The notes under the pieces are model-generated. The model had not been told where the DNA came from. It made no database searches and worked only from the letters and a program-made list of their open reading frames with translations. From Candidatus Cryptobacteroides choladohippi (lineage in GTDB: Bacteria > Bacteroidota > Bacteroidia > Bacteroidales > UBA932), in contig JAGHSF010000027.1 in NCBI GenBank assembly GCA_018065985.1, positions 1 through 64,000 of the forward strand: DNA of 64,000 bases, read 5' to 3'. The position numbers were made by a program, and so were the translations under genes. Shown piece by piece: positions 14,186 to 23,616 of the stretch; the stretch's first letter is position 1; the number at the start of each line of letters is the position of its first letter.

Positions 14186-15076
14186 TTACTTCACGAAAGG
14201 TGCATCGATGAGGTACTGGGCTGATTCCTTGCAGGTGCGGAGGATGCCGCCCTCTTCCTCTGAGTAGCTTGAGCCTTCCATCTCGACAACGATATCCTTT
14301 GTGCCGGAGATGTCGAAGTTCCTGAAGATTGCGTCAAAGCCGACCTTGCCGCTCTGGCCAACCTCAGCCACGTCCTTGATGTGCAGGCAGGTGAAGCGTC
14401 CGGGATACTTCTTGAAGTACTCCACGGGGCTTACGCGTGCGTTGTCTGCCCAGTATACATCCATCTCGTAGAAAACGTACTCGGGATCGGTGTTCTGTAC
14501 CATGAAGTCGTATGCGGGAATACCCTCTACCTCTTCGAACTCATGTGAGTGGTTGTGGTAGCCGAACATCATTCCGTTCTCCTTGACGAGCTTGCCGATC
14601 TCATTCATGTAGTCGCAGACTACCTTGAGGTCCTTGAGGTTTTCGGGGATGTTGATGCCGGGAGCGATCATGTACTTCATGCCGGCAGCCTTGTGGCAGG
14701 CGATAGCCTGTTTCCACCATTCCATGGCAGCGGAGAAGTCGTGCTTTGCAATCTCCTCATCCTCGAGGTATCTTACCACGTGTGAAGAGAGGACCTTGAG
14801 GCCGCCGGCCTCGATGGCTGTCTTGAAGTCCTCGCCTGAAAGGCCGTAGAGCTTGCCGTCGCCATAGCAGGCAGCTTCGATGGAGGTGTAGCCGTAGCTT
14901 GCGATGGCCTTGAGCGTAGCCTCGCTGTTCTTTGCGAACAGGTCGGGATTGCCGATGAGGTTGCGGACTGAATAGAGCTCGATGCCTATTTCCTTCTTGG
15001 CAGCGCCCTGCTCCTTGGGTGCGGAGCAGGATGCCAGTACTGCTGCTGCAATTGCAAATATTGCTATCTTTCGCAT
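14186..15076 (-). CDS. Sugar phosphate isomerase/epimerase-like lipoprotein
   Basis: A 296-residue TIM barrel protein of the AP endonuclease 2/xylose isomerase-like family with a Sec lipoprotein signal (AVLASC, cysteine near residue 16). Barrel motifs include GIELYSVRN at the start of the domain, MFGYHNHSHEFE, EMDVYWADNA, FTCLHIKDVAE and DIVVEMEGSSY, which supply the usual Glu, His and Asp metal ligands. It therefore probably acts in the periplasm on a keto-sugar. It is the last gene of a three-gene operon (Gfo/Idh oxidoreductase, DUF1080 protein, isomerase), two bases after the DUF1080 gene. The trio is a recurrent Bacteroidota set associated with 3-keto-glycoside chemistry; the exact reaction here is inferred. 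Confidence 0.82.
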   Translation of the reverse strand: MRKIAIFAIAAAVLASCSAPKEQGAAKKEIGIELYSVRNLIGNPDLFAKNSEATLKAIASYGYTSIEAACYGDGKLYGLSGEDFKTAIEAGGLKVLSSHVVRYLEDEEIAKHDFSAAMEWWKQAIACHKAAGMKYMIAPGINIPENLKDLKVVCDYMNEIGKLVKENGMMFGYHNHSHEFEEVEGIPAYDFMVQNTDPEYVFYEMDVYWADNARVSPVEYFKKYPGRFTCLHIKDVAEVGQSGKVGFDAIFRNFDISGTKDIVVEMEGSSYSEEEGGILRTCKESAQYLIDAPFVK

Positions 15077-15078
15077 GA

Positions 15079-15930
15079 CTACAGCTCTTTTACGCGGATG
15101 TTACGATACCATACAACGTCGCCGTGATCCTGGAATCCGAGGTAGCCCTCGTGGTTCTCGCCACCGCAGTTGTTGAGAAGCTCGAATGCGAGAGGCCATG
15201 CCTCCTCGCTGAACTTGCTGTTCTGGAGCATCTCTGTCCAGCGCGGGGTCCACAGGTGATACTCGAGGACGTTCTCGTCGTTCTGGTAGTGAACAACGGT
15301 GCCCTGGAATACCATGATCTTGCCCTTGTTCCACTCACCGTAGGGGTGCTGGTTCTGGGGCTTTGCAGGGATCATGTCGTACAGGGAAGCTGACTTGCGG
15401 TTGCCGTCGACACCGAGGAATGAATCAGGATGGTTCTCGTTGTCGAGAATCTGATACTCGGGGCATGAGATGTAGATAGGCTCATACTCGTCCTCGCCCT
15501 TGTCGTTCTTTGTGGTGATCTCCTGTGCAAGGTAGAATACGCCTGAGTTGGCAGCCTTCTCGACCTTCCACTCGAACTCGAAGATGAAGTTCTTGAACTT
15601 GTGAGCGAAGATGATGTCGCCGCCGTCGCCTTCCTGAGCCTCACCGCCGCCGGTGCCGTTGAAGGTGATGCAGCCGTCCACGATGGCCCACTTTGAAGGA
15701 ACGCGGTCCTTGCCGTATCCTCTCCAGCCATTGAAGGTCTTGCCGTCGAAAATCTCTATGAATCCGTCCTCGTCCTTGGTGAAGCCTGAGAGGTCAACCT
15801 GCTCTGCGTTCACTACTGTGTAGGCGGGGACACCGCCTTCCTCGGCGGCCTTCTTGTTGTTGTTGCCGCCGCATGATGCAACTGCGAGTGCAAGCGCAAG
15901 TGCTGCAACGGGTACAAGTGTCTTTTTCAT
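15079..15930 (-). CDS. DUF1080 (3-keto-disaccharide hydrolase-type) lipoprotein
   Basis: A 283-residue lipoprotein (signal ending AVASC, then NNNKKAAEEG linker). The DUF1080 jelly-roll domain covers about residues 55-283: EIFDGKTFNGWRG, ANSGVFYLAQE, CPEYQILDNENH, HPYGEWNKGKI and GYLGFQDHGDVVWYRNIRV. Some DUF1080 proteins cleave 3-keto-disaccharides; others may only bind glycans. It lies between a Tat-exported Gfo/Idh oxidoreductase (28 bases upstream) and an isomerase-like lipoprotein (2 bases downstream), which favours the 3-keto route: oxidise at C3, cleave, then isomerise. Confidence 0.85.
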   Translation of the reverse strand: MKKTLVPVAALALALAVASCGGNNNKKAAEEGGVPAYTVVNAEQVDLSGFTKDEDGFIEIFDGKTFNGWRGYGKDRVPSKWAIVDGCITFNGTGGGEAQEGDGGDIIFAHKFKNFIFEFEWKVEKAANSGVFYLAQEITTKNDKGEDEYEPIYISCPEYQILDNENHPDSFLGVDGNRKSASLYDMIPAKPQNQHPYGEWNKGKIMVFQGTVVHYQNDENVLEYHLWTPRWTEMLQNSKFSEEAWPLAFELLNNCGGENHEGYLGFQDHGDVVWYRNIRVKEL

Positions 15931-15958
15931 TTTTCTAATTCTTTATGTATTCAATATC

Positions 15959-17455
15959 TTAGTCCTGAGGCATTTCGGGAAGTGACCAGCCCTTGCGGTA
16001 TTCCTTCTTGATGAGGCTCTTTGCGTAGGCGTTTGCATTGACGGGCTCTGTCCAGTCCTTGTCGAATGTAGGGTGACCGTCAGCAATCTTGAAGCCGTCC
16101 TTGATGCAGGTCTGGAGAGTTGCGTCAGCAGGGATGTTGGTGAACTCCATCTTCTCGCCGTCCCACTCGAGCTCCTGGTTGAGGTCCTGAAGACGAACTG
16201 CGAGCACACCCATTGCAACCATCTCGTTGAAAGGACCAGCCTCGCTGAAGTCTGATGCGCTCTTTACGCGTACTGAAGGATCCTCCTTGCATGCACGGAT
16301 CCAGTCCTGCTGGTGAGAGGTCTTGATTTCGCGGAGAACGTGGGGAACCTCAGGGTTGCGTCCTGAAAGGAGGTAGGGATTGACGCCGTAGCAACCGCAG
16401 ATGAGGGTGTCCTTTGTACCGTAGAAGATGACGCATCCGCCGGCATCGTTGAGGTCTACGCCTGCAGGCAGACCCTCGGGACGAACGGGCTTGATGCCGC
16501 CGTCATACCAGTATACATCCACCTGGGGCATTGCAACCTTGGGCATGTTGTCACGTGCGGGGAAGGTGAACTTCACGGTCTGGGCTGAAGGACAGCAGTC
16601 GGTGAGAAGGAGTGTCGAGCTTCCCTGAACCTTGATGGGGTACTTGAGGTTGAGGCCCTTGAATACGGGGTGGAGGATATGGCAGGCCATGTCGCCGAGA
16701 GCGCCGGTACCGAAGTCCCACCAGCCGCGGAAGTTCCAAGGTGTGTAGATCTTGTTGTAGGGACGCATGGGAGCGGGTCCTACGAAGTTCTCCCAGTCGA
16801 GAGTCGAAGGAATGGGATCGGCAACCTCGGGACGGTTGAGACCCTGGGGCCAGATGGGACGGTCGGTGAAGGCCTCCACTCTGGTGACCTCGCCGATCTC
16901 GCCGTTCCAGATCCACTCGCAGATCTTTCTTACGCCCTCGCCTGAAGCGCCCTGGTTACCCATCTGGGTAGCGACGTTTGCCTTCTTTGCGAGTTTGGTG
17001 AGAAGACGTGACTCGTAAACGGTAAGGGTGAGGGGCTTCTCGCAATATACGTGCTTGCCGGCAGCGAGAGCTGCTGCTGCGATGACAGCGTGGGTGTGGT
17101 CTGCGGTTGCGATGACAACACCGTCAGCCTCGTCGAGAAGCTCGTCGAACATCACGCGGTAGTCCTTGTATCTCTTTGCATTGGGATATCTTTCGAAAAC
17201 ATGCATTGCATAGCTCCAGTCAACGTCGCAAAGGCCGATGAATTCCTCGGTCTCCATTTCCCTGAGGTCAGAGGCGCCACGGCCACCGATGCCGACTGCG
17301 AGAAGTTTCAGTTTGCGGTTGAGGGGGGCGGGAGCTGCATCTTTCTTCTTCTTGGGGGTCTTGCCCATGAGTGTGGAAGGTGCTACTGCGAGACCGAGAG
17401 CTGCTGCAGAACCGGTCTTGAGGAATGATCTCCTGGAGATGTCTTTTGATTCCAT
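15959..17455 (-). CDS. Tat-exported Gfo/Idh/MocA family oxidoreductase
   Basis: A 498-residue NAD(P)-binding sugar oxidoreductase. The twin-arginine signal is ISRRSFLKTG (residues 6-15) with a hydrophobic stretch to about residue 30 and no lipobox, so a soluble periplasmic enzyme is expected. After a KKKKDAAPAP linker, the Rossmann motif is LAVGIGGRGASD, and the EKP motif is in HVYCEKPLTLTV. Other conserved phrases are TQMGNQGASGEG, WPQGLNRP and FVGPAPMRPYN, matching the longer, ~450-500-residue Bacteroidota subgroup. It heads the operon with the DUF1080 and isomerase-like lipoproteins. No perfect -7 box was found upstream; TAATTTCG near 17495 has one mismatch. Confidence 0.87.
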   Translation of the reverse strand: MESKDISRRSFLKTGSAAALGLAVAPSTLMGKTPKKKKDAAPAPLNRKLKLLAVGIGGRGASDLREMETEEFIGLCDVDWSYAMHVFERYPNAKRYKDYRVMFDELLDEADGVVIATADHTHAVIAAAALAAGKHVYCEKPLTLTVYESRLLTKLAKKANVATQMGNQGASGEGVRKICEWIWNGEIGEVTRVEAFTDRPIWPQGLNRPEVADPIPSTLDWENFVGPAPMRPYNKIYTPWNFRGWWDFGTGALGDMACHILHPVFKGLNLKYPIKVQGSSTLLLTDCCPSAQTVKFTFPARDNMPKVAMPQVDVYWYDGGIKPVRPEGLPAGVDLNDAGGCVIFYGTKDTLICGCYGVNPYLLSGRNPEVPHVLREIKTSHQQDWIRACKEDPSVRVKSASDFSEAGPFNEMVAMGVLAVRLQDLNQELEWDGEKMEFTNIPADATLQTCIKDGFKIADGHPTFDKDWTEPVNANAYAKSLIKKEYRKGWSLPEMPQD

Positions 17456-17502
17456 GTGAATATAGTTTTAGATGTGATTTTGCAATATCGTACGAAATTA
17501 AG

Positions 17503-17544
17503 AAAAAATCGCTGATTCCCGAACAGGAACCAGCGATTTTTTTT
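17503..17544 (-). terminator. Terminator of the metallophosphoesterase gene
   Basis: A long stem (AAAAAATCGCTG-TTCC pairing with its mate around CGAACA) ends in a run of T on either strand. It lies seven bases after the stop at 17551 and insulates the two minus-strand units. Confidence 0.75.
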
Positions 17545-17550
17545 GAAAAT

Positions 17551-18987
17551 TTACTTCACAAAGAAATACTCTTCAGGAACATCCCGGAGCCGGTCCGATG
17601 AAGGTGGCATCCATGTGAGTTTGAAATCGCTGCGAGGGCCTTTGACCCATGCCTTTGCATCGAGTTTGTGGAATCCCTTCTCGAGGTTGATATCGGTCAC
17701 GTTGGTGTCATAGTCCGTGGCAAGGACCACGTCGTCGATCTTGATGCAGCCGTTTCTGCGTTCGCCCGTACGGAAGCGCCACAGTCCGGTTTCGGGAATG
17801 TAGATGAACGATTCGTATGAGAATCCGTGCGGGCCGTCGAAGTGGCGGCACTCGTGGCGTGGCATAGGTACGATCTCCTTCTCCACTTCCATGCCATACA
17901 TCGCCTCAAGGCTTTCGGCGCCGTCGTACCATCCGAGCAGGGCCCCGTTCTGCCTGCCCTCGGCCTTGCATGCCTTGTGCAGCGAATAGTCGATTCCGGG
18001 ATTGTAGCAATGGTCCATGGTGATGTCCCCATTGCGTTCGCGTACCCAGGTATGGAAGCCGTAGTCTCCCTGCTTGAGCTCGATGAAGCGCATGCCGGTC
18101 TTGGAGTGCGTGCTCGTCGTCGCGCCTCCGCTGAAGCGCCCGTACACCATGCCGACCCCGTATGCGTCAGCAACATAGTCATTGTCATGGTCATGGCCGA
18201 CGAAGACACCATGCACATCGGCATTTGCCTTGATGAGGGCCAGCATTCCGGAATTCAGGGTGCCGGGGCATTCCCTTTCTCCGCGGTCCCCGATCTCGCA
18301 GCCGGTCTCCCAGGCCTCGTTGAATTCGTTGAAGGGAATGTGCATGAACATGTAGGAAGGCACGGGACAGCCTGCGTTGGCCTTTCTGTATGCCTTGCTG
18401 AGCTGATCGTACCAGCGCATCTGGCTCGGGGCTATCCATCCGTAGTTGCCTATCCCGGGGATGACCGAATAGTCGCCGGAGTCCATGACATAGACCACAG
18501 CCGCCACCTTGGAGCCGTCAGAGGACATGATTTCGACCGCGTTGTCGTCTATGTATCCGTCTTTCAGGATGTTGGCGCATGAAGGGTGGGCCTTGACAAG
18601 CTCAGCCATACGGGTGTCCATCAATACATTCTCGCGGTCGTGGTTGCCGAATGTCAGCACGAACGGGACTTTGCGTTCGTCAAAGGGAACCAGGTACTTC
18701 TCCCAAGGTGTCTCCCCTCCGGCCGATTCGGTGACTATATCTCCTGTCAGCACGGCGAGGTCAGGCCTGCCGGAGTCGAGCATGTCGCAGAGCTGGTTGT
18801 ATACTTTCTCATATTCTTCCGGGCAGTCCCAGTCCACATGGACGTCAGTGACCTGCAGGATTTTGAATGTTCCGTCTTCATTGAACTTCATTCTGACCGT
18901 TTCTGACGGGTCCTGTGTCCTGCCGGTGCATGCCGCAGCCGCAAGGACGGTGGCTGCGATGAACAATTTCTTGATGATTTCAGACAT
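17551..18987 (-). CDS. Calcineurin-like metallophosphoesterase lipoprotein with C-terminal PA14-like domain
   Basis: A 478-residue lipoprotein (signal ending AAAACTG, cysteine near residue 20). The metallophosphoesterase domain (about 38-340) has its metal-binding blocks in order: VTDVHVDWD, LTGDIVTE, FGNHDRE, MHIPFNEF and GHDHDNDY. Residues about 395-478 form a PA14-like beta domain (FIYIPETGLWRFRTG, CIKIDDVVLATDYD, EEYFFVK) like those in the GH92 at 29494 and the phosphodiesterase at 58598, so it likely binds glycan. Together this suggests removal of phosphate from a sugar phosphate or phosphoglycan at the cell surface. It is divergent from the GH92 at 19061. A near-match promoter TACCTTTA lies at 19019-19012. 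Confidence 0.8.
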   Translation of the reverse strand: MSEIIKKLFIAATVLAAAACTGRTQDPSETVRMKFNEDGTFKILQVTDVHVDWDCPEEYEKVYNQLCDMLDSGRPDLAVLTGDIVTESAGGETPWEKYLVPFDERKVPFVLTFGNHDRENVLMDTRMAELVKAHPSCANILKDGYIDDNAVEIMSSDGSKVAAVVYVMDSGDYSVIPGIGNYGWIAPSQMRWYDQLSKAYRKANAGCPVPSYMFMHIPFNEFNEAWETGCEIGDRGERECPGTLNSGMLALIKANADVHGVFVGHDHDNDYVADAYGVGMVYGRFSGGATTSTHSKTGMRFIELKQGDYGFHTWVRERNGDITMDHCYNPGIDYSLHKACKAEGRQNGALLGWYDGAESLEAMYGMEVEKEIVPMPRHECRHFDGPHGFSYESFIYIPETGLWRFRTGERRNGCIKIDDVVLATDYDTNVTDINLEKGFHKLDAKAWVKGPRSDFKLTWMPPSSDRLRDVPEEYFFVK

Positions 18988-19032
18988 AAGGTATTCTTTA
19001 GAAATGAGCCGTAAAGGTACGGATTTTTATGC

Positions 19033-19040
19033 TAAATTTG
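19033..19040 (+). promoter_or_regulatory. -7 box of the first GH92 gene
   Basis: A perfect TAAATTTG lies 20 bases before the ATG at 19061. It fixes transcription start near 19045 and so rules out the much longer open frame that begins at 18509. Confidence 0.55.
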
Positions 19041-19060
19041 TGAAAATTCACCTTGAAGAT

Positions 19061-21391
19061 ATGAAACTGCACCGCATTCTCCTGGCATCGGCCCTCATCC
19101 TTGCCTCATGCAACCGCGTCACCGATTATACGAGCCTTGTCGATACCAGAATCGGCACCGAATCCTGCTTCGTGATGAGCTGCGGCAATACCTATCCGGC
19201 AACCGGGCTTCCGTTCGGAGAGCATCTGTGGTCGCCGCAGACCGGTGAGCAGTTCGACGGATGGAAGTACACCTACCAGGCCGGAGAGATACGCGCCTTC
19301 ACCCAGTCGCACCAGTGCAGCCCGTGGACCAGGGACTATGCAATGCTCTCGCTCTTTCCGGAAACAGGGAACCTTGAGCCGCTTTCCCAAAACAGGGGAG
19401 CGCGCTTCTCCCACGACAGCGAGCTTGCCATGCCCCATTTCTACAGTGTCACATTCGACAACGGCATAAAGACCGAGATGGCACCGGCCGCACACTCCTG
19501 CCATTTCCGCTTCAGCTTCCCCGAAGGGTCCGCTTCATATCTTGTGGTCGATCCCGTGGCCTTCTTCAACTGCGAACTCTTCATCGATCCCGTGAACGGC
19601 ACCGTGAAGTGCTTCGACAAAGTCCTGTACGCCTGGTATGAGCTGCGCTTCGACCAGCCTTTCGTGTCCTATGGCACCTGGCGGGACCCCAATCCCCGCA
19701 AAATGGTGAAATACACCACTCCGGGCATTCTGGAGCGTGCCATCCAGGGAAACGCCGAGCTGCTTCCCGCCGAGATCCATGCGGGAGCGGATTCCATCAG
19801 CGGCCCCGCATGCGGAGCATATCTCGAGTTCCCGCAGGGCGCTGCCGTGCAGGCCAAGGTCGCAACGTCATACATCGATGAGGCTCAGGCCGCAAGGAAC
19901 CTCGATACAGAGATAGGCCCGGACTCCGGCATCGACGTCACCCGCGCCAAAGGTGCCAGGGCCTGGAACAGCCTTCTTGGCCGCATTGCCGTCGAAGGCG
20001 GCACCGACGAGCAGCTGCGCACCTTCTACGCCTGCCTGTATCATGCCTGCCTCTTCCCCCGCGACTACTATGAAACCGACGCCGACGGCAATCCCGTCAA
20101 CAGCACCCTGAATCCCCGCACGGTGAACAAGGGCTACGCCTTCAACGACATAGGGTACTGGGATGCCTTCCGCTCGCAGTTCCCTCTGTTCAACATCCTC
20201 TTCCCCGAAAGGGAGAGCCGTTACGTGGAGGCGATGCTCGATTCATACAGGAACAGGGGCTACCTGCCTTCATGGCCCTTCCTGACGGAGACTTTCGGAA
20301 TGATAGGCAATCACGCCATCAGCCTGCTTGCCGACGCCTGGGCCAAGGGGATACGCTCGTTCGACCCTGCGCTTGCCCTGGAGGCCTACTGCAAGGACAT
20401 CGACAGGGACGTCAGCACGGGCAGGGCCCACCGCCTGTCGTACGGCCGGCCCGGCGGACGCGAATACAACGAGCTGGGCTATGTCCCTTATCCGGAGCAG
20501 GAATACGGCACGGCCATCACGCTTGAGAGCGCCTACGACGACTGGTGCGCCTGGACTCTGGCAAAGGCCACAGGCAATGAGGAGATGGCCGCACGCTTCG
20601 AGCGGACCATGTACAACTACCGCAACGTGTTCGACCCCGAGACGGGATTCATGCGGGGCAGGGGAGCGGACGGGCAGTGGACCCCGGACTTCCGCCCCAC
20701 TGCATGGGGAGGCCCGTTCATCGAGGGCAATGCCTTCCATTACAACTGGTCGGTATTCCATGATATACAGGGACTTGTCGATCTGTATGGAAGCGACGAA
20801 AGATTCTGCCGCCATATCGACATGGTCTTCGATTTCCCTGCAATCATCGACCTCGGCTTCTACGATGACGTCTACAACGAGATGGTCGAGATGGTTGCCG
20901 CAGGCCTTGGGCAGTACGAGCATGGCAACCAGCCCATCCATCATCTGGCCTACCTGTATGACTATGCAGGTCAGCCTTGGAAGACCCAGTTGCGTGCAAG
21001 GCAGATAATGGACAAGGTGTACAATCCAGGCCCCAAGGGCTATCCCGGCGACGAGGACCAGGGATCCATGTCGTCGTGGTACGTCATGAGCGCCCTCGGC
21101 CTGTATTCGGTTACACCCGGCACCAGCCAGTATGCCATAGGCAGCCCCCTGTTCGGGAAGGCCGTCATCTCCCTCGAGAACGGGAATACATTCACCATCG
21201 TGGCGGAGAACAACTCCAGGGAGAACGTCTACATCCAGTCGGCCACCCTGAACGGCCAGCCTTTCGAGCGCAACTGGATAGACCACTCGGAGATCATGGC
21301 CGGAGGCGAACTGCACTTCGTGATGGGCCCCGAACCCAACAAAGAAAGGTGCACCGCCAAAGACGCTGCACCTTATTCGCTCTCGAAGTGA
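19061..21391 (+). CDS. GH92 family alpha-mannosidase lipoprotein
   Basis: A 776-residue enzyme with a lipoprotein signal (MKLHRILLASALILASC, cysteine 17). GH92 enzymes are calcium-dependent, inverting exo-alpha-mannosidases. Hallmarks are VDTRIGTES near the mature N-terminus, GNTYPATGLPFGEHLWSP, FNDIGYWDAFRSQFPLF, EGNAFHYNWSVFHD and the C-terminal block GDEDQGSMSSWYVMSALGLY, ending with FVMGPEPN. The family removes mannose from N-glycans or yeast mannan. The open frame extends to 18509, but that part is antisense to the metallophosphoesterase and lacks a signal; the promoter box at 19033 supports ATG 19061. It is convergent with the GH3 gene, 12 bases apart. Confidence 0.9.
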   Translation: MKLHRILLASALILASCNRVTDYTSLVDTRIGTESCFVMSCGNTYPATGLPFGEHLWSPQTGEQFDGWKYTYQAGEIRAFTQSHQCSPWTRDYAMLSLFPETGNLEPLSQNRGARFSHDSELAMPHFYSVTFDNGIKTEMAPAAHSCHFRFSFPEGSASYLVVDPVAFFNCELFIDPVNGTVKCFDKVLYAWYELRFDQPFVSYGTWRDPNPRKMVKYTTPGILERAIQGNAELLPAEIHAGADSISGPACGAYLEFPQGAAVQAKVATSYIDEAQAARNLDTEIGPDSGIDVTRAKGARAWNSLLGRIAVEGGTDEQLRTFYACLYHACLFPRDYYETDADGNPVNSTLNPRTVNKGYAFNDIGYWDAFRSQFPLFNILFPERESRYVEAMLDSYRNRGYLPSWPFLTETFGMIGNHAISLLADAWAKGIRSFDPALALEAYCKDIDRDVSTGRAHRLSYGRPGGREYNELGYVPYPEQEYGTAITLESAYDDWCAWTLAKATGNEEMAARFERTMYNYRNVFDPETGFMRGRGADGQWTPDFRPTAWGGPFIEGNAFHYNWSVFHDIQGLVDLYGSDERFCRHIDMVFDFPAIIDLGFYDDVYNEMVEMVAAGLGQYEHGNQPIHHLAYLYDYAGQPWKTQLRARQIMDKVYNPGPKGYPGDEDQGSMSSWYVMSALGLYSVTPGTSQYAIGSPLFGKAVISLENGNTFTIVAENNSRENVYIQSATLNGQPFERNWIDHSEIMAGGELHFVMGPEPNKERCTAKDAAPYSLSK

Positions 21392-21403
21392 GAGGTTGCT
21401 TTC

Positions 21404-23599
21404 CTAGATTGTCAGAGAGATTGACTGGAGGTCCTCATCATTTGATGAAGAACCGTAGAGTATCTCGTAGCGTCCGCTCTTGACTGAAAGGTCATCGGCG
21501 GCTGCGTCATAGTACTCGAATGCGCGGTCGCCAAGTTCGATCTTAACCTTGACTGTTGCGCCTGCGGGAATGTTCACGCGCTTGAATCCCTTGAGGGTCT
21601 TGATGGGTGCATCAGGGTCGTCGAGAGCCTTGATGTAGACCTGAACGACCTCGTCGCCATCAACAGAACCTGTGTTGGTCACAGGGATGGTGATGACGTG
21701 CTTTGCGCCCTTGACCTTTGCCTTGCCGTACTCGAAGGTGGTGTAGCTCAGACCGTAGCCGAAAGCGTAGAGGGGCTTGCCTTCGAAGTAGCGGTAGGTC
21801 TTGCCCTTCATGCCGTAGTCCTCGAAGTCGCCGAGCTGGTCGGTTGACGCGTAGAAGGTGAGAGGCAGTCTGCCGGCAGGGTTGTACTTGCCGAAGAGCA
21901 CGTCTGCAACTGCGAGACCTGCTGCCTGTCCGCCGTACCATGCCTGCACGAGAGCGTCATACTGATCCTCGATACCGCCGAATGCTATTGCCGAGCCGGA
22001 GCAGTTCACGACAACAACGGGCTTGCCTGTGGCATGCATTGCCTTCACGAGGTCCTGCTGGATTGAGGGGAGCTCGATCCTGGTACGGTCGCCTCCGCAG
22101 AAGCCTTCATAAGGAACTTCCATCTCCTCACCCTCGAGACTTGCGGTAAGGCCGGTGACCACGATGATGACGTCAGAGTCAGCCACGTCTGCGCTGAGCT
22201 GGGCGAGGTCGACATTGCCCTCGGTCTCTTCGGTCACGTGGTTGCATGCCTTGCAGTAGAATACCTCTGCGTCACCTGCCTGCTTGCGGATGGCGTCGAC
22301 GATGGAGAGCGTGTGCTCATCGGTGGGGGTGCCGCTGTAGTTGCCGAGCTGCATGTAGGTATTGTCAGCATTGGGGCCTACGACCGCAATCTTCTTGAGA
22401 CCTGCCTTGAGAGGAAGCACTGCGCCCTCGTTCTTGAGGAGCACCATGGTCTTGCGCGCTGCCTCGTGGGCGATTTCAGCATTCTTCTCGCTGCTGATCA
22501 CCTCGGGACCGAAGTCCTTCCAGGGATTGCCCTCTGCGGGGTCGAAGATGCCGAGTTTGAAGAGCTCCCTGAAGGTTCTGCGCAGAGTGCAGTTGATGTC
22601 CTCCTCGGTGAGAAGGCCGCGCTTCACGGCCTCGGGAAGATAATCCTGGAAGTTGTCGCCGCATTCGATGTCGCAGCCGGCCAGGATGGCTGCTGCGGAA
22701 GCTGATGCAGCGTCGGGGTGTGTCTCGTGACGGCCCTTTACATAGAAGTTGTCGATGGCGCCGCAGTCTGAAACGACCACTCCGTCATAGTTCCACTTGC
22801 CGCGAAGGATTTCGCCGAGGAGCTTGTCGCTGGCGTTGCAGGGAACGCCCTCGAAACGCTGGTAAGCACCCATGACCTGCTGGACGTGTCCGTCCTTGAC
22901 GAGCATGCGGAATGCGGGAAGGTAGGTCTCCCAGAGGTCGCGTGCAGATACGTGTGCGTCGAATATGTGGCGTTTTGACTCAGGACCGCTGTGCACTGCA
23001 AAGTGCTTTCCGCAGGCGATGGTCTTGAAGTACTTGGGGTCGTCGCCCTGCATGCCCTTCACGGTAGCGGTACCCATCACGCCTGCAAGGAACGGGTCCT
23101 CGCCGCAGGTCTCCTGGCCGCGTCCCCAGCGGGGATCACGGAAGATGTTCACGTTCGGGCACCAGAATGAAAGGCCGTGTGACCATCCGTTGCAGTTTGC
23201 ATGGGTCTTGTTGAATACGGGCTCGGTCATGTTCCACTTTGCGCGGGCCTCGTCTGAGACTGCCTTGTAGATCTCGAGCTGCTGAGCCTCGTCGAAGCTT
23301 GCAGCCAGTCCGATGGACTGGGGGAATACGGTCACGCCGTCACCGGTGATGCCGTGGCATGCCTCTGACCACCAGAAGTATGCGGGAATCCCGAGTCTGT
23401 CGATGGAGATTGTGCCGTCCTGAAGAAGGCCGGCCTTCTCCTCGAGGGTGAGAAGGGAGATGATGTTTTCCACTCTCTCGTCGATCGGGAGAGCCGGATT
23501 CTGGAAGGGATACTCGTACTCAGCCACTGTTGCGGGCTGTTTGGGAGCGCAGGATGCAAGTGCCAGGACTGCAACTGCAATGGTTGCCAGTTTTTTCAT
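21404..23599 (-). CDS. GH3 family beta-glycosidase lipoprotein
   Basis: A 731-residue enzyme with signal ending LALASC (cysteine 17). The N-terminal barrel carries RDPRWGRGQETCGEDP (about 154-169), GKHFAVHS and the catalytic nucleophile D278 in GVVVSDCGAI. The second alpha/beta domain has the KNEGAVLPL block and HEAARKTMVLL, and the fibronectin-III-like C-terminus ends at about residue 725. GH3 members release beta-linked glucose, xylose or related sugars; the bglX/xylosidase-like phrases favour beta-glucosidase or beta-xylosidase, but specificity is not certain. It closes the five-gene operon, 17 bases after the GH36-like gene. The start is set by the signal peptide rather than the longer frame from 23659. 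Confidence 0.9.
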   Translation of the reverse strand: MKKLATIAVAVLALASCAPKQPATVAEYEYPFQNPALPIDERVENIISLLTLEEKAGLLQDGTISIDRLGIPAYFWWSEACHGITGDGVTVFPQSIGLAASFDEAQQLEIYKAVSDEARAKWNMTEPVFNKTHANCNGWSHGLSFWCPNVNIFRDPRWGRGQETCGEDPFLAGVMGTATVKGMQGDDPKYFKTIACGKHFAVHSGPESKRHIFDAHVSARDLWETYLPAFRMLVKDGHVQQVMGAYQRFEGVPCNASDKLLGEILRGKWNYDGVVVSDCGAIDNFYVKGRHETHPDAASASAAAILAGCDIECGDNFQDYLPEAVKRGLLTEEDINCTLRRTFRELFKLGIFDPAEGNPWKDFGPEVISSEKNAEIAHEAARKTMVLLKNEGAVLPLKAGLKKIAVVGPNADNTYMQLGNYSGTPTDEHTLSIVDAIRKQAGDAEVFYCKACNHVTEETEGNVDLAQLSADVADSDVIIVVTGLTASLEGEEMEVPYEGFCGGDRTRIELPSIQQDLVKAMHATGKPVVVVNCSGSAIAFGGIEDQYDALVQAWYGGQAAGLAVADVLFGKYNPAGRLPLTFYASTDQLGDFEDYGMKGKTYRYFEGKPLYAFGYGLSYTTFEYGKAKVKGAKHVITIPVTNTGSVDGDEVVQVYIKALDDPDAPIKTLKGFKRVNIPAGATVKVKIELGDRAFEYYDAAADDLSVKSGRYEILYGSSSNDEDLQSISLTI

Positions 23600-23616
23600 A
23601 AATATTTGTTGATGAA

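Noticed and set aside
18509..19060. N-terminal extension of the first GH92 frame
   Set aside because: It is antisense to the metallophosphoesterase, has no signal peptide, and lies upstream of the promoter box at 19033.
20270..21316. A 348-codon minus-strand open frame
   Set aside because: It is a shadow of the GH92 gene and contains no motif.
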